This document shows, piece after piece, positions 15,310-24,391 of a stretch of DNA of 64,000 nucleotides (its first letter is position 1; the number at the start of each line of letters is the position of its first letter). The DNA comes from Dehalococcoidia bacterium (lineage in GTDB: Bacteria > Chloroflexota > Dehalococcoidia > DSTF01 > JACRBR01). A model generated the notes under the pieces. The model saw only the letters and a program-made list of their open reading frames with translations. It made no database searches and had not been told where the DNA came from. The position numbers were made by a program, and so were the translations under genes. Location of the stretch: contig JADMII010000003.1 in NCBI GenBank assembly GCA_015478665.1, positions 1 to 64,000 of the forward strand. The letters are read 5' to 3'.

Positions 15310-17103
15310 ATGAGGTATCCAACCAACGTGCGACACCGCCGCTGGCTCATCGGCGCGGGTGCCTTGTTGCTCGCGGTGATTGCCGGCGCCGCGCCGCGGG
15401 CGGCATCGCCCGCGGTCGCAATGCCGCAGAACGCCGGTGGCTTCATGACCATGGCGCAGTCCGCGTCGGCGAAGGCGACGGCGGGCAGCCCGACGCTGAT
15501 CACGACGTACGCCGTCGCCGCAAACACGAACACGGCACTTGTCGACATCGAGGTCTACGGCCCATCCGGCCGGGTACTGCAGGATGTGCGCACCAACCAG
15601 GGCTTCACCGCCGGGGTCACTCGTTCGTTCACGATGTCATGGCCGGTGCCGGCGGACGCGGCGGCCGGCGCCTACACCGTGCGCGTCGGCATCTTCAGCG
15701 CCGACTGGCGCACCCTCTACCACTGGAACAGCAATGCCGCCGTGATCACCGTCTCGTCGCCGGGCCAAGCGCCGCCGACGCCGACGACGGCGCCTCCGGC
15801 CCGCCCGACGAGCACCGCCGCGACGCCGGCACGCCCGACGATCACCGTAGCAGCGCCGGCCCGGCCGACGAACACACCAGCGCCGCCGCAGCCGATAGCG
15901 ACGCCGCGCCCGCCGCTCGCCGGCGCGTTGCCGCCGCTGCCGGCGCGCTGGCCGTCGTCGATGCTGCAGCTCGGCATGGCGGACTCGCCGGGCGATGCCG
16001 CCAGCCTGCGCCAGATGGCGCCGTTCGCATTTCGCTACCAGTATCTGGCCGGCGGCGTGAACACCGGCAGTGGCTGGGCGAACTGGAATGCGAATGGCGC
16101 GTTCGTCACGAATTACATCCAGGACTCGGTCGCGAACGGCATGACGCCGGTCTTCAGTTACTACATGATCGCGCAGTCCTCGCCGGGCAACGGCCAGGAT
16201 GAGTCGACCGGGGTCTACGACAATCTGCAGAACGCCGCGACGATGACGGCGTATTACAACGACCTCAAGCTCTTCTTCCAGCGCGCCGGCGCCTATCCGG
16301 GCAACACCGTCGTGCTGCAGGTGGAGCCGGATCTCTGGGGCTTCATCGAGCAGCGGGCGAGCAACGATGACGCCGGCAGTGTGCCCGCCCGCGTCTCGTC
16401 GACGGGCCTGCCCGAGCTCGCCGGGCTGCCGGAGACCTTCGCCGGCTTCGCACAGGCCGTCGCGCGGCTGCGCGACCGTTACGCGCCGAACGTGCTGCTT
16501 GGTTACCACGTGAGCACCTGGGGCACGGGCAACGACATCGCGCTCAGCAACCCGCCTGATGCGACGGTCGATGCGCTCGGCCAGAAGGCGGCGCGCTTCT
16601 TCAACTCGCTGGGCGGAAGCTTCGACATCGCCTTCGCGGAGTTCAGCGACCGCGACGCCGCGTTCAAGCAGTTCCAGTACGGCGACGGCGCCGCCAGCTG
16701 GTGGGACGCCGGCGACTTCGCCCGCGAAGCCCGCTTCCTGGCGCAGTTCGTCGCCGTCTCGCGGAAGCGCGTCGTCATGTGGCAGGTCCCGCTCGGCAAC
16801 ACGAAGATGCGCGCGATGAACAACACCTGGGATCACTACCAGGACAACCGCGTCGAGTGGCTGCTCGACGATCCGTCGCGGGCGAACCTGAACGCCTATG
16901 TGCAGGCGGGCGTCGTCGCGTTCCTCTTCGGGCGCGGCGCCGACGGCGCCACCTGCGCCTGCGATGCAGCCGGCGACGGCGTCACGAACCCGGCGCCGAT
17001 CGACGGCAACACGGGCACATCGACGAGCGCGGACGATGATGGCGGCTTCTTCCGGCAGAAGGCGGCGGCGTACTACAGCGCCGGCGCCGCCCCGCTGCCG
17101 TAG
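15310..17103 (+). CDS. Secreted glycoside-hydrolase-like protein with N-terminal beta-sandwich
   Basis: 597 residues. Signal peptide (WLIGAGALLLAVIAGAAPRAAS). Residues about 45-155 form an Ig/CBM-like beta-sandwich (TLITTYAVAANTNTALVDIEVYGPSG to YTVRVGIFSADWRTLYHW). A Thr/Pro/Ala linker follows (TSTAATPARPTITVAAPARPT-like, about 157-200). Then a roughly 390-residue domain with TIM-barrel character: FAFRYQYLAGGVNTGSGWANW, MTPVFSYYMIAQ, VLQVEPDLWGF (a Glu at a strand end near 339), VLLGYHVSTWG, VVMWQVPLGN. I cannot place it in a numbered GH family. Probably an extracellular polysaccharide-active enzyme or carbohydrate-binding relative, possibly acting on the cell's own exopolymer. Confidence 0.65.
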   Translation: MRYPTNVRHRRWLIGAGALLLAVIAGAAPRAASPAVAMPQNAGGFMTMAQSASAKATAGSPTLITTYAVAANTNTALVDIEVYGPSGRVLQDVRTNQGFTAGVTRSFTMSWPVPADAAAGAYTVRVGIFSADWRTLYHWNSNAAVITVSSPGQAPPTPTTAPPARPTSTAATPARPTITVAAPARPTNTPAPPQPIATPRPPLAGALPPLPARWPSSMLQLGMADSPGDAASLRQMAPFAFRYQYLAGGVNTGSGWANWNANGAFVTNYIQDSVANGMTPVFSYYMIAQSSPGNGQDESTGVYDNLQNAATMTAYYNDLKLFFQRAGAYPGNTVVLQVEPDLWGFIEQRASNDDAGSVPARVSSTGLPELAGLPETFAGFAQAVARLRDRYAPNVLLGYHVSTWGTGNDIALSNPPDATVDALGQKAARFFNSLGGSFDIAFAEFSDRDAAFKQFQYGDGAASWWDAGDFAREARFLAQFVAVSRKRVVMWQVPLGNTKMRAMNNTWDHYQDNRVEWLLDDPSRANLNAYVQAGVVAFLFGRGADGATCACDAAGDGVTNPAPIDGNTGTSTSADDDGGFFRQKAAAYYSAGAAPLP

Positions 17104-17536
17104 TCAGGCCATCGATGCATGAGAAGCAGCCGGGGGGGCTGGTCGATGCCGCCCGCTCCCGGCTGGGCGGACACCGAACATCGCGCAGGACGCACAGTCG
17201 TGGCGGCCGAGGATCGGCAGGATTCGCGGGCGCGATAGGGGTACGGCGCGCCTTCTCGCGGGGACAAACGCTCATAGCCGCGCTCCGGGCATCCGGCCTA
17301 CACATTGGGTCGGTCGCGCGTATCGGGCGGCTGATGGGAATCTCGAAAGGTCGAAAAGGATTCCGATGCGTCGCTTCAGACGGTCACCGGGCCGCCCGAA
17401 GCTTGAAGAAGGGTCAGAGGGGAATCACGAACGACACGTCTCAAAAGTGGTGGGGTGGTCGCTGCATCCCCGGAGTGGACACCTCGGGGATCGGCCTTCG
17501 TGCCGGCCGCGGGGTGCAGAGAGGTTGGACACACCG
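17104..17536. other. 433-nt leader region before the GH5-like gene
   Basis: No gene supported; the track's extended ORF start at 17366 is not credible. It contains an RNA-like nested inverted repeat (17324-17398) and ends in GAGAGGTTGGACACACCG before the ATG at 17537. Confidence 0.4.
17324..17398 (+). repeat. Nested inverted repeats, candidate structured leader RNA
   Basis: The outer arms CGGGCGGC (17324-17331) and GCCGCCCG (17391-17398) are perfectly complementary. Inside, GGAATC (17337-17342) pairs with GATTCC (17359-17364) around a TCGAAAGGTCGAAAA loop containing a TCGAAA direct repeat. It matches no riboswitch consensus I know; in particular I do not find the c-di-GMP-I core. Confidence 0.35.
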
Positions 17537-20500
17537 ATGAGACAGTTCCGGACGAACGCGAAGATCTGGGCGATCGTATTGGGCGTGGTCGCCACGCTCG
17601 CCATGAACGCAGAACTCGGCCGCCGGCGCCGTCAAGCCGCCCGGCTCGCCTCGACCGCGACAGCCGACGCCTCGAGCGCAACGACGGGCGACGTCGTGCG
17701 CGCCGGAGAGGAGCCGGCTGCGCCTCGAGCGTTGCATCAGGTTCGCCGCGCACGCGGGAAGCAGGCCGGGCAGCCGCCGGCCGCCGCGCGGCGCCGCCTC
17801 GCCCCGCGGCTTGTCGCCGCGGCGGTGATCGCGGTCGCGCTGGTACCGGTGACACTCGCCCTGCGTCCGTCCACGCCTGCCGTCGTCGCGACACTGCGCG
17901 CGGAGGCCGCGGACACGCCCGACGGCGTGATGCTGACGGCCTACGGTTCCGGTTTCACCCCGGGACAGCAGGTGCGGCTGTACTGGCAAGACCGCCAGAT
18001 GGCCGCCACGACGACCACCGCATCGCCCTCTGGTGACGTGCAGGCGCGGATGGCGCTGCCAGGCTCCCAGGTCACCAGCATGGCGGACGCCTCCGGCAGC
18101 GTCGACCTGACGGCGAGCGACGGCACGAACACCGCCACGCAGCCGGTGACCGTGGCGCCGAGCAGCGCCGTGCTCGCGGCGACATCGGGCGCGCGCGTTC
18201 CCGTCAACGGAACGCCGTACTTCCTGCTCGGCGCGAACTACCCCTGGGTCAACTACGGCAACGACTTCGGATCGAACGCCTGGGGGTCGATGGGCGTGAG
18301 CACCAGCAACACGTACGCGCAGGACTTCGCCGATATGAAGGCGAAGGGCGTCCATATCGTCCGCTGGTGGCTGTTCGCCGATGGCCGCGCCGGCATCAAC
18401 TACGCCGCCGACGGCACGCCGACCGGCGTCCAGCAGAAGGTGTACGACGATCTGAACGCCGCGATCGCCATCGCGCGGCAGAACAACATCTATCTCGACC
18501 TGGTGCTGTTTGACTTCTCGTTGTTCGGCAACGCCCAGAACGTCGGTGGCGTGCAGGTCGGCGGCCGCAGCAGACTGATCAGCGACCCGAACAAGCGCAC
18601 GGCGCTCGTGAACAACGTCATCCGGCCGCTCGCGCAGGCGTACGGCTCAGAACCGACGATCGCCTCGTGGGAGCTGATGAACGAGCCGGAGTGGATCCTC
18701 TCGGACCTGCCGCAGCCGGCGGTGAACGCGAACATGCAGCCGGTGACGATGCAGCAGTTCTTCAGCTACGCGAGCGCGGCCTCGCAGATGTTCCACCTCT
18801 ACACGCGCAGCCTCGTCACCATCGGCTCGGCGTCGCTGAAGTGGAACGCGATCTACACGAACAGCTTCGCCGCCGCGCGCGGGCTGCCGGCGCTCAACCT
18901 CGATTACTACCAGACGCACTACTACTCGTGGATGGACGGCTGGACGATCAACGACCCCGTGCTGGGGAAGACGGCGCTGTCGCCACTCGCCCAACCGGTG
19001 TCTGGCCTCAACCTCGACCGGCCGATCGTCGTCGGGGAGATCAGCATGGACCCCGGTCAGGCGGGACCGCTGCTTGACACCGTCCTGAACAATGGCTACG
19101 CCGGCTTCTGGGGCTGGAGCTACAAGAGCAACAACACGGGCGACAAGCTGGCCATCGACTGGAGTACGTTCACGCCGTGGGAGCAGGCGCACGCATCGAT
19201 CGTCCGCATCGGCGCGGCCGTCGGCCCCGCTCCCGCCTCGCCGACGGCGACGAACACCGTGCGGCCACCGACGGCGACGAACACGGCGACGCCAGGCGCC
19301 GCAACGCCCACGAGCACGCGCACGACCATCGTGTCCGCGCCGGCGGCGACGAAGACGGCGACGCCGACGAGCACGCGCACGACCATCGCGTCGGCGCCGA
19401 CGGCGACGCGGACGGCGACGCCGACGAGCACGCGCACGACCATCGTGCCGGCGCCGACGGCGACGCAGACGGCGACGGCCGCGCCGACAGACACGCCGGC
19501 CGAACCGACGTTGAACCTTCTCAACTACGGCCGCATTACGATGGTCGGCGTCAACGACGACATGGACGCGGGCTCGATCAACGGATCCCTCGTGTATGTG
19601 CCCGTTGATGGTGCGCTGCGGTCGCTCGCCGTGTACGTCGGCGCCACGAGGCCGAACGCGCACCTGCGCCTCGGCCTCTACACGAACGTGAATAACGCGC
19701 TGGGGACGCTGGTCGCGCAGGCCGACCCGGGCCACGCTCTGCAGGGATGGAACATGCAGGGACCGACCTCCTCTCCCGTCCTCGAGGCCGGCAGCTACTG
19801 GATCGTGGCGCAGACAGATAGCGTGTCCACCGTGTATCGGATTGGCGACCAGCTCCCGCGCTCGCTCGCATCGGGCTTCAGCCCGCAGCCGTACGGGCCG
19901 TATCCGCAGAAGGAGACGGGCTGGGCGATGCAGTCTGGCACGTCGTTCAGCATGTTCCTCACGATTGACGCTTCGGACGGAACGCAGACCGTGCCAACAT
20001 CGACGGCGACGTTCGGCGTGCCCACCGCGACCGCCACGCCGACCCGCACGGCGCTGCCGGCGACCACAACGCCGACGGCGACCGCGACGTCGAGAGCACC
20101 GACCCCGACGACGCCGGTCTCGACGAGCACGAGCACGCCGACGCCGCGGCCGACCGCCGCACCCACGGCGACGCCGACTCCGACGTTGCCGAGCGGCGCC
20201 GGCGACAGCTTCGACGCCGCGGTGTGCGGCGCCAAGACGCAGCCAAACGGTCAGAGCGTCTGCGGCCAGCCGCCGCGCTTCTGCGACACCTGGGTCGGCG
20301 GATTCTGCAACGACTACCGCAGCAAGCAGACGCTGAACACGAACCCGCAGCCATTCCCGCAGCCCGGCGACGCCGCATCGCTCGACTGCCTGTCGAGCAC
20401 GAGCGCCGGGCAGACGAGCTCGTTGCCCTACTATCTGCCGACGGACATGACGGAGTGGGAACCCGGCGAGGTGCCGGGCGCACAAATCGTCCCATCGCCG

Positions 20501-21334
20501 TGCGGCATGTCCTTCAACGAGCACATCATGACCCAGATCGAGGACGGGCAATTCGGCATGGTGGTGATGCGCCAGCAGCAGCCGTTCGACTTCGCCGGGC
20601 GGACGGGGCGCATCCACTTCGATGTCGACCTGAACACGCTGGCGCGCCGGTATCCGCGGCTCGTCCTCTCGCCCCAGCTGACGAAGACGGCAATCGACGA
20701 CCGCAGCAGCCAGCCGGTGACGAACCAGTCTCTGGAAGTCTGGTTCCGCAACGGCGGCATTCAGGTCGTCGAGACGCGGAACGGCCAGCTCGTCGACCAG
20801 TACCCCAGCTGCAACGGCTGCGGTGAGGGCTATCTCGGGCAGGCGAACGCACGCGACTCCGTCGATATCTACGTCTCTCGCACGCGCGTGCACATCGACG
20901 TGAACGGCGTCACGCGGGTGGACACGCCCGTGCAGGACGCCGGGTTCGACCGGGCGTACGTGTACTTCGAACACGTGAACTACAACTCGTGCAAGGCGTA
21001 CGCGACGGAGGGCTATGCAACCGTGGCCGAGTGCCAGGCGGCAGGCAACACCTTCCACTGGGACAACATCGCCTTCGACGGGCCGAAGCTGCCACTCAAT
21101 TCGTTGACCCCAACCGGCTACCAGGACGTCGTCTTCAACGTCTGGTCGGCGACGACCTGCTCGGTCAAGGGCGTGCCGGCGACCGGACCGGCTGGCGATT
21201 ACAAGTGGTCGACGTGGGTGGCGCGGCTGCCCGCATCCACGCCGGTATCACCGGGCGATGTGCAGTGCAGCGGCGGCAGCAGCTTCGGCCTCTACCGCGG
21301 CACACCGATGGGGTTCGAAATCGTCAAGCAGTGA
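17537..21334 (+). CDS. Large membrane-anchored/secreted GH5-like multidomain protein
   Basis: About 1265 residues from the ATG at 17537 (the track's 1322-aa start is too early). A basic N-terminal region with a hydrophobic helix (LVAAAVIAVALVPVTLAL, about 96-113) is followed by a beta-sandwich (TPDGVMLTAYGSGFTPGQQV). The catalytic TIM barrel (about 220-560) is GH5-like: ELMNEPEW gives the acid/base Glu near 381, DYYQTHYYSW the His/Tyr strand, and IVVGEIS the nucleophile Glu near 499. Then comes a Thr/Pro linker with a 57-bp tandem repeat, a beta-sandwich (LLNYGRITMVGVNDD to MFLTID), a second Thr/Pro linker, and a Cys-rich C-terminal module (about 890-1265) shared with the next gene. Likely an extracellular cellulase/mannanase-type enzyme. 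Confidence 0.8.
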   Translation: MRQFRTNAKIWAIVLGVVATLAMNAELGRRRRQAARLASTATADASSATTGDVVRAGEEPAAPRALHQVRRARGKQAGQPPAAARRRLAPRLVAAAVIAVALVPVTLALRPSTPAVVATLRAEAADTPDGVMLTAYGSGFTPGQQVRLYWQDRQMAATTTTASPSGDVQARMALPGSQVTSMADASGSVDLTASDGTNTATQPVTVAPSSAVLAATSGARVPVNGTPYFLLGANYPWVNYGNDFGSNAWGSMGVSTSNTYAQDFADMKAKGVHIVRWWLFADGRAGINYAADGTPTGVQQKVYDDLNAAIAIARQNNIYLDLVLFDFSLFGNAQNVGGVQVGGRSRLISDPNKRTALVNNVIRPLAQAYGSEPTIASWELMNEPEWILSDLPQPAVNANMQPVTMQQFFSYASAASQMFHLYTRSLVTIGSASLKWNAIYTNSFAAARGLPALNLDYYQTHYYSWMDGWTINDPVLGKTALSPLAQPVSGLNLDRPIVVGEISMDPGQAGPLLDTVLNNGYAGFWGWSYKSNNTGDKLAIDWSTFTPWEQAHASIVRIGAAVGPAPASPTATNTVRPPTATNTATPGAATPTSTRTTIVSAPAATKTATPTSTRTTIASAPTATRTATPTSTRTTIVPAPTATQTATAAPTDTPAEPTLNLLNYGRITMVGVNDDMDAGSINGSLVYVPVDGALRSLAVYVGATRPNAHLRLGLYTNVNNALGTLVAQADPGHALQGWNMQGPTSSPVLEAGSYWIVAQTDSVSTVYRIGDQLPRSLASGFSPQPYGPYPQKETGWAMQSGTSFSMFLTIDASDGTQTVPTSTATFGVPTATATPTRTALPATTTPTATATSRAPTPTTPVSTSTSTPTPRPTAAPTATPTPTLPSGAGDSFDAAVCGAKTQPNGQSVCGQPPRFCDTWVGGFCNDYRSKQTLNTNPQPFPQPGDAASLDCLSSTSAGQTSSLPYYLPTDMTEWEPGEVPGAQIVPSPCGMSFNEHIMTQIEDGQFGMVVMRQQQPFDFAGRTGRIHFDVDLNTLARRYPRLVLSPQLTKTAIDDRSSQPVTNQSLEVWFRNGGIQVVETRNGQLVDQYPSCNGCGEGYLGQANARDSVDIYVSRTRVHIDVNGVTRVDTPVQDAGFDRAYVYFEHVNYNSCKAYATEGYATVAECQAAGNTFHWDNIAFDGPKLPLNSLTPTGYQDVVFNVWSATTCSVKGVPATGPAGDYKWSTWVARLPASTPVSPGDVQCSGGSSFGLYRGTPMGFEIVKQ
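19301..19471 (+). repeat. Three 57-bp tandem repeats coding a Thr/Pro linker
   Basis: Three consecutive units starting at 19301, 19358 and 19415, each coding about 19 residues of the form ATPTSTRTTIASAPTATRT. The units differ by a few bases. Such minisatellites in linkers change copy number easily. Confidence 0.8.
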
Positions 21335-21352
21335 CGCGCGCTACTTGACAGA

Positions 21353-21393
21353 ACGCACCAGGCGCCAGGAGACCTTCCTGGCGCCTGGTGCGT
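21353..21393 (+). terminator. Perfect 18-bp hairpin terminator after the GH5-like gene
   Basis: Arms ACGCACCAGGCGCCAGGA (21353-21370) and its exact reverse complement (21376-21393) with a 5-nt GACCT loop, 18 nt after the stop codon. The following tail (CCGATTG) is poor in T, so it may work with Rho or mainly block 3' decay. Confidence 0.75.
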
Positions 21394-21570
21394 CCGATTG
21401 CGTTCGCAGTCGGAATCGGGGGGTCGCGCTGGAAGCTGGGGGATGCGACGATGGCGAGGGCGCCGCAGCCGGCCGATAGCGCATCATGCGAAGGCGGCGT
21501 CCTCGCGAGCGGACGCGCGGATCGGCGGGGAACGGCGCGAGTGTGGCCGCAATCCCGCGTGACGTTATGG

Positions 21571-21576
21571 TAGAAT
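21571..21576 (+). promoter_or_regulatory. -10 box (TAGAAT) of the Cys-rich secreted protein gene
   Basis: TAGAAT lies 28 nt before the ATG at 21605, with GGGGAGGAG as Shine-Dalgarno in between. No strong -35. With the terminator just upstream, this shows the gene is transcribed independently. Confidence 0.45.
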
Positions 21577-21604
21577 CGCCCGGAGTGGGGAGGAGCGGAC
21601 GAGC

Positions 21605-23161
21605 ATGCGGAAGCTGCGGGAACACCGGCTCGCCAGCTTGGGCATCGTCGCCTTCACGCTCGGCGTCGTCGCCGCGCTGATCATCGTCCGCATGATCTCA
21701 TCGGGCGGCGGCTGCAGCTCTGCCGCGGACTGCGAAGCACGGTCGGCGGCGGCGTCCGGGCAGGAAGCGTTGACCCGCACACCGGATGCCGACGCGACGG
21801 CGTCGCCAGCGACGGCAACGGCGCCGACCGCCGGCGCCGAGAGCACGCCCGGCGCCCAGGCCGTCGCCACGCCCGAACGCAGCGGCGCTCCGGGTTCCCC
21901 GGGCGGCCCGGCCGCGCCGTCCGGCTCGGGTTCCGCGCCGCCAGCGCCTGGCGGCTCGCCGCGCGCGCCTTCCTCGGCCACCAACGCCGGTTCTGCGCCG
22001 CCATCGGCGCCACCCGCAGCGGCCTCCGGTCCGGCTTCGAACTTCGATACGACGGTCTGTCCGCAGAAGCTCGATGTGCTGGGCCGCAGCCAGTGCGGCA
22101 GCCCGCCGCGCTTCTGCGACACGTGGTCCGGCGGCTTCTGCAACGACTATCGCACGAAGCAGACGACGGCCGAAGTCGCATTCCCTCAACCCGGTGATGG
22201 CGCCTCGCTCGACTGCCTCTCGAGCACGAACGCCGGCCAGACCGCGGAGCTGCCGTACTACGTGACGACGAACAACGCCGAGAATTCTGACGTCAGCGGC
22301 GCCCAGACGATCCCGTTCCCCTGCGGGATCTCGTTCCGCGAGCACTTCATGACGCGCCTCGAGGACGGGCAGTTCGGCATGGCGGTGATGCGCTTGCAGC
22401 GCCCGTTCGATTTCGCCGGCCGCACCGGCCGCATCCGCTTCGACGTCGATCTGAGCACCCTCGAGCGCCGCTACGTCCGCCTGGTGTTGACGCCGCAGCT
22501 GACGAAGACCGCCGTCGACGAGCGCAATGGCCAGCCGGTCACCGACCAGTCGCTCGAAGTGTGGTTCCGCAACGGCACCTTCCAGGTGAGCGAGTCACAG
22601 GGCGGGCAACTTGTCGACCAGTACCCGGAGTGCAACGGCTGCGGTGCGCGTTACGAAGGCACGCCGAACACGCGCGACTCCGTGGACGTCTACGTCAGCC
22701 GCACGCGGATCCGCATCGACGTCAATGGCAAGACGCAGGTGGATACGGCGATTCAGGACATCGGCTTTGACCGCGCCTACGTCTACCTCGACCAGTTGAA
22801 CTACAACTCCTGCAAGGCGTACGCGACGGAAGGCTACGCGACGATCGCCGAGTGCCAGGTCGCGGGCAACATGTTCCACTGGGACAACGTCGCGTTCGAT
22901 GGTCCGACGCTGCCGGTCAACGGCCTGACGCCGGCCGGCTCTGAAGACGCCGTGTTCAACGCCTGGTCGGCGGCAAGCTGCAGCGTCAAGGGCGTGCCGG
23001 CGCGCGGTTCCGGCCGCGACAGCGTCTGGCAGACGTGGGTCGCGCGTCTGCCCGCCGGGACGCCGGTGACGGCGGCCGATGTCACGTGCGCCGGCGGCGG
23101 CAACGACGGCTTCCGCTGGTATCAGGGCGCGCCGATGGGGCTCGAGATCGTCCAGCAGTAG
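21605..23161 (+). CDS. Secreted protein consisting of linker plus Cys-rich module
   Basis: 518 residues. A signal peptide or anchor (LGIVAFTLGVVAALIIVRMI) is followed by a Cys pair (GGGCSSAADCEA), an Ala/Pro/Ser/Gly linker to about residue 145, and then the roughly 370-residue Cys-rich module also found at the C-terminus of the GH5-like protein. Shared strings include RFCDTW.GGFCNDYR.KQT, SLDCLSST.AGQT, PFDFAGRTGRI, DQSLEVWFRNG-like, NYNSCKAYATEGYAT and FHWDN.AFDGP. The strand pattern suggests a concanavalin-like beta-sandwich (binding or catalytic) stabilised by disulfides. Function unknown; probably binds or cleaves the same extracellular polymer as its neighbour. Confidence 0.75.
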   Translation: MRKLREHRLASLGIVAFTLGVVAALIIVRMISSGGGCSSAADCEARSAAASGQEALTRTPDADATASPATATAPTAGAESTPGAQAVATPERSGAPGSPGGPAAPSGSGSAPPAPGGSPRAPSSATNAGSAPPSAPPAAASGPASNFDTTVCPQKLDVLGRSQCGSPPRFCDTWSGGFCNDYRTKQTTAEVAFPQPGDGASLDCLSSTNAGQTAELPYYVTTNNAENSDVSGAQTIPFPCGISFREHFMTRLEDGQFGMAVMRLQRPFDFAGRTGRIRFDVDLSTLERRYVRLVLTPQLTKTAVDERNGQPVTDQSLEVWFRNGTFQVSESQGGQLVDQYPECNGCGARYEGTPNTRDSVDVYVSRTRIRIDVNGKTQVDTAIQDIGFDRAYVYLDQLNYNSCKAYATEGYATIAECQVAGNMFHWDNVAFDGPTLPVNGLTPAGSEDAVFNAWSAASCSVKGVPARGSGRDSVWQTWVARLPAGTPVTAADVTCAGGGNDGFRWYQGAPMGLEIVQQ

Positions 23162-23162
23162 C

Positions 23163-23182
23163 GCCGCTATTCGTCAGCGGCC
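23163..23182. terminator. Small hairpin between convergent genes
   Basis: GCCGCT (23163-23168) and AGCGGC (23176-23181) pair around a 7-nt loop, spanning the 12-nt gap between two convergent genes and running into the downstream one's stop. It could serve both directions. Confidence 0.3.
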
Positions 23183-24391
23183 AGTTCCGGAGCGCCCGCC
23201 GGGCCGGATGGTCGCCGCGGCGTCGCGGCGCGTCGCCTCCCAGCGGCGCGGCTTCGACACGACCGCCTGCGCGTAGACGCCCAGCTTCCATGTCGCATAC
23301 ACCGGCATCGCGGCGATACCGCACGCCGTCGCCCGCCAGCCGCGACGCTGCAGCGCCACCCCGGCCGCCACGTACACGCCGATGCAGCCGATGCCGACCG
23401 CGCTCGCGACGACGAGCGCCGCAAAGCCGAAGACGACGCCGACGACGACTCCTCCGGCGAGCGCGGCGCCGAGCAGGGACAGCGGCGGCACGAGGAGTTC
23501 GAGCGCCGCGTCGATGCACGCCGGTGATCGGCGGCGGAAGCCTTCGAAGAGGAGCGGCAGCGCCATCGCGCGTGCCGCCGCCAGCCTGCCCGCCTCCCAG
23601 CGTCGATGCTGCGCGCGAGCGCCGGCCAGCGCTCGTGGCGCCGCTCCCGTGACGACGGCCTCCGGGGCGAACGCCACGCGCACGCCCATGCGCAGCAGCC
23701 GCACGTGCTGCTCGATGTCCTCCGCGAGCCCGAACACCTGCCATCCCAGCGCATCGACGACACGCCGGCTCAGGCACATGCCCGACCCCTTGAGGCCCGC
23801 GCTCGCACCGATGCGCTCCTTCCCTCGCGGCCGCACGAGGTGCACAAGCGCCAGCGCCAGGCCGCGCACCGAGGCGGTCGACGACGCGCCATCCGTCTCC
23901 ATCGTGTAGTGCGCCTGCACCGCTTCGTCGCCGCGGTCGAGGCGGGCGTTGAACACGCGAAGCAGGTTCCGGCTGACGACACAGTCACCGTCGACGAACA
24001 CGACGGCATCGTGTGGCGCCGTGATCCGCCCCAGCCCGTAGGCGAGCGCGTACCCCTTGCCGACATGCGCCGCATCAGCGCGTTCGCAGACCTCGAAGCC
24101 GGCATCGCGCGCGACGCGCGCCGTGTCGTCGCGGCAGTTGTCGGCGACGACGAGCGCCGAGTACAGCTCTGCCGGGTAGTCGAGCGCCCGGATGCTCGCG
24201 GCGAGCGCGGGCAACCGCTGCGCCTCGTCATGCGCCGGCACGAGGATCACGACGCGCCGGACCGTCGATGGCGGGACGGGGCGCGCACGCCGCGGCAGCA
24301 TCGCCAGCAATGCCAGCGCCGCGAGGTACAGCGCCGAAGCGACGAACGGCGCCAGCGCCGCGAGCAGGACGACGTCGACGACGGCGCTCAT
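23174..24391 (-). CDS. GT2-family membrane glycosyltransferase
   Basis: About 405 residues from the ATG at 24391, overlapping the stop of the upstream gene (ATGA); the track's longer 612-aa version runs into that gene in a wrong frame. A processive-type or cellulose-synthase-like enzyme: an N-terminal helix (VVLLAALAPFVASALYLAALALLAML), the GT-A domain with VVILVPAHDEAQRLP, ALVVADNCRDDT and the metal-binding VFVDGDCVV, then GLAEDIEQHVRLL and QHRRW (QxxRW), followed by several C-terminal helices. It adds sugars to a lipid-linked or polymeric acceptor at the inner face of the membrane. Last gene of a four-gene polysaccharide operon. Confidence 0.88.
   Translation of the reverse strand: MSAVVDVVLLAALAPFVASALYLAALALLAMLPRRARPVPPSTVRRVVILVPAHDEAQRLPALAASIRALDYPAELYSALVVADNCRDDTARVARDAGFEVCERADAAHVGKGYALAYGLGRITAPHDAVVFVDGDCVVSRNLLRVFNARLDRGDEAVQAHYTMETDGASSTASVRGLALALVHLVRPRGKERIGASAGLKGSGMCLSRRVVDALGWQVFGLAEDIEQHVRLLRMGVRVAFAPEAVVTGAAPRALAGARAQHRRWEAGRLAAARAMALPLLFEGFRRRSPACIDAALELLVPPLSLLGAALAGGVVVGVVFGFAALVVASAVGIGCIGVYVAAGVALQRRGWRATACGIAAMPVYATWKLGVYAQAVVSKPRRWEATRRDAAATIRPGGRSGTGR

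Noticed and set aside
18647-21058. 803-aa minus ORF
   Set aside because: Antisense to the GH5-like gene; consists of Arg-rich repeats mirroring the Thr/Pro linker.
23401-23420. CGCAAAGCC string resembling the c-di-GMP-I riboswitch core
   Set aside because: It lies inside the GT2 coding sequence and lacks the other conserved elements.
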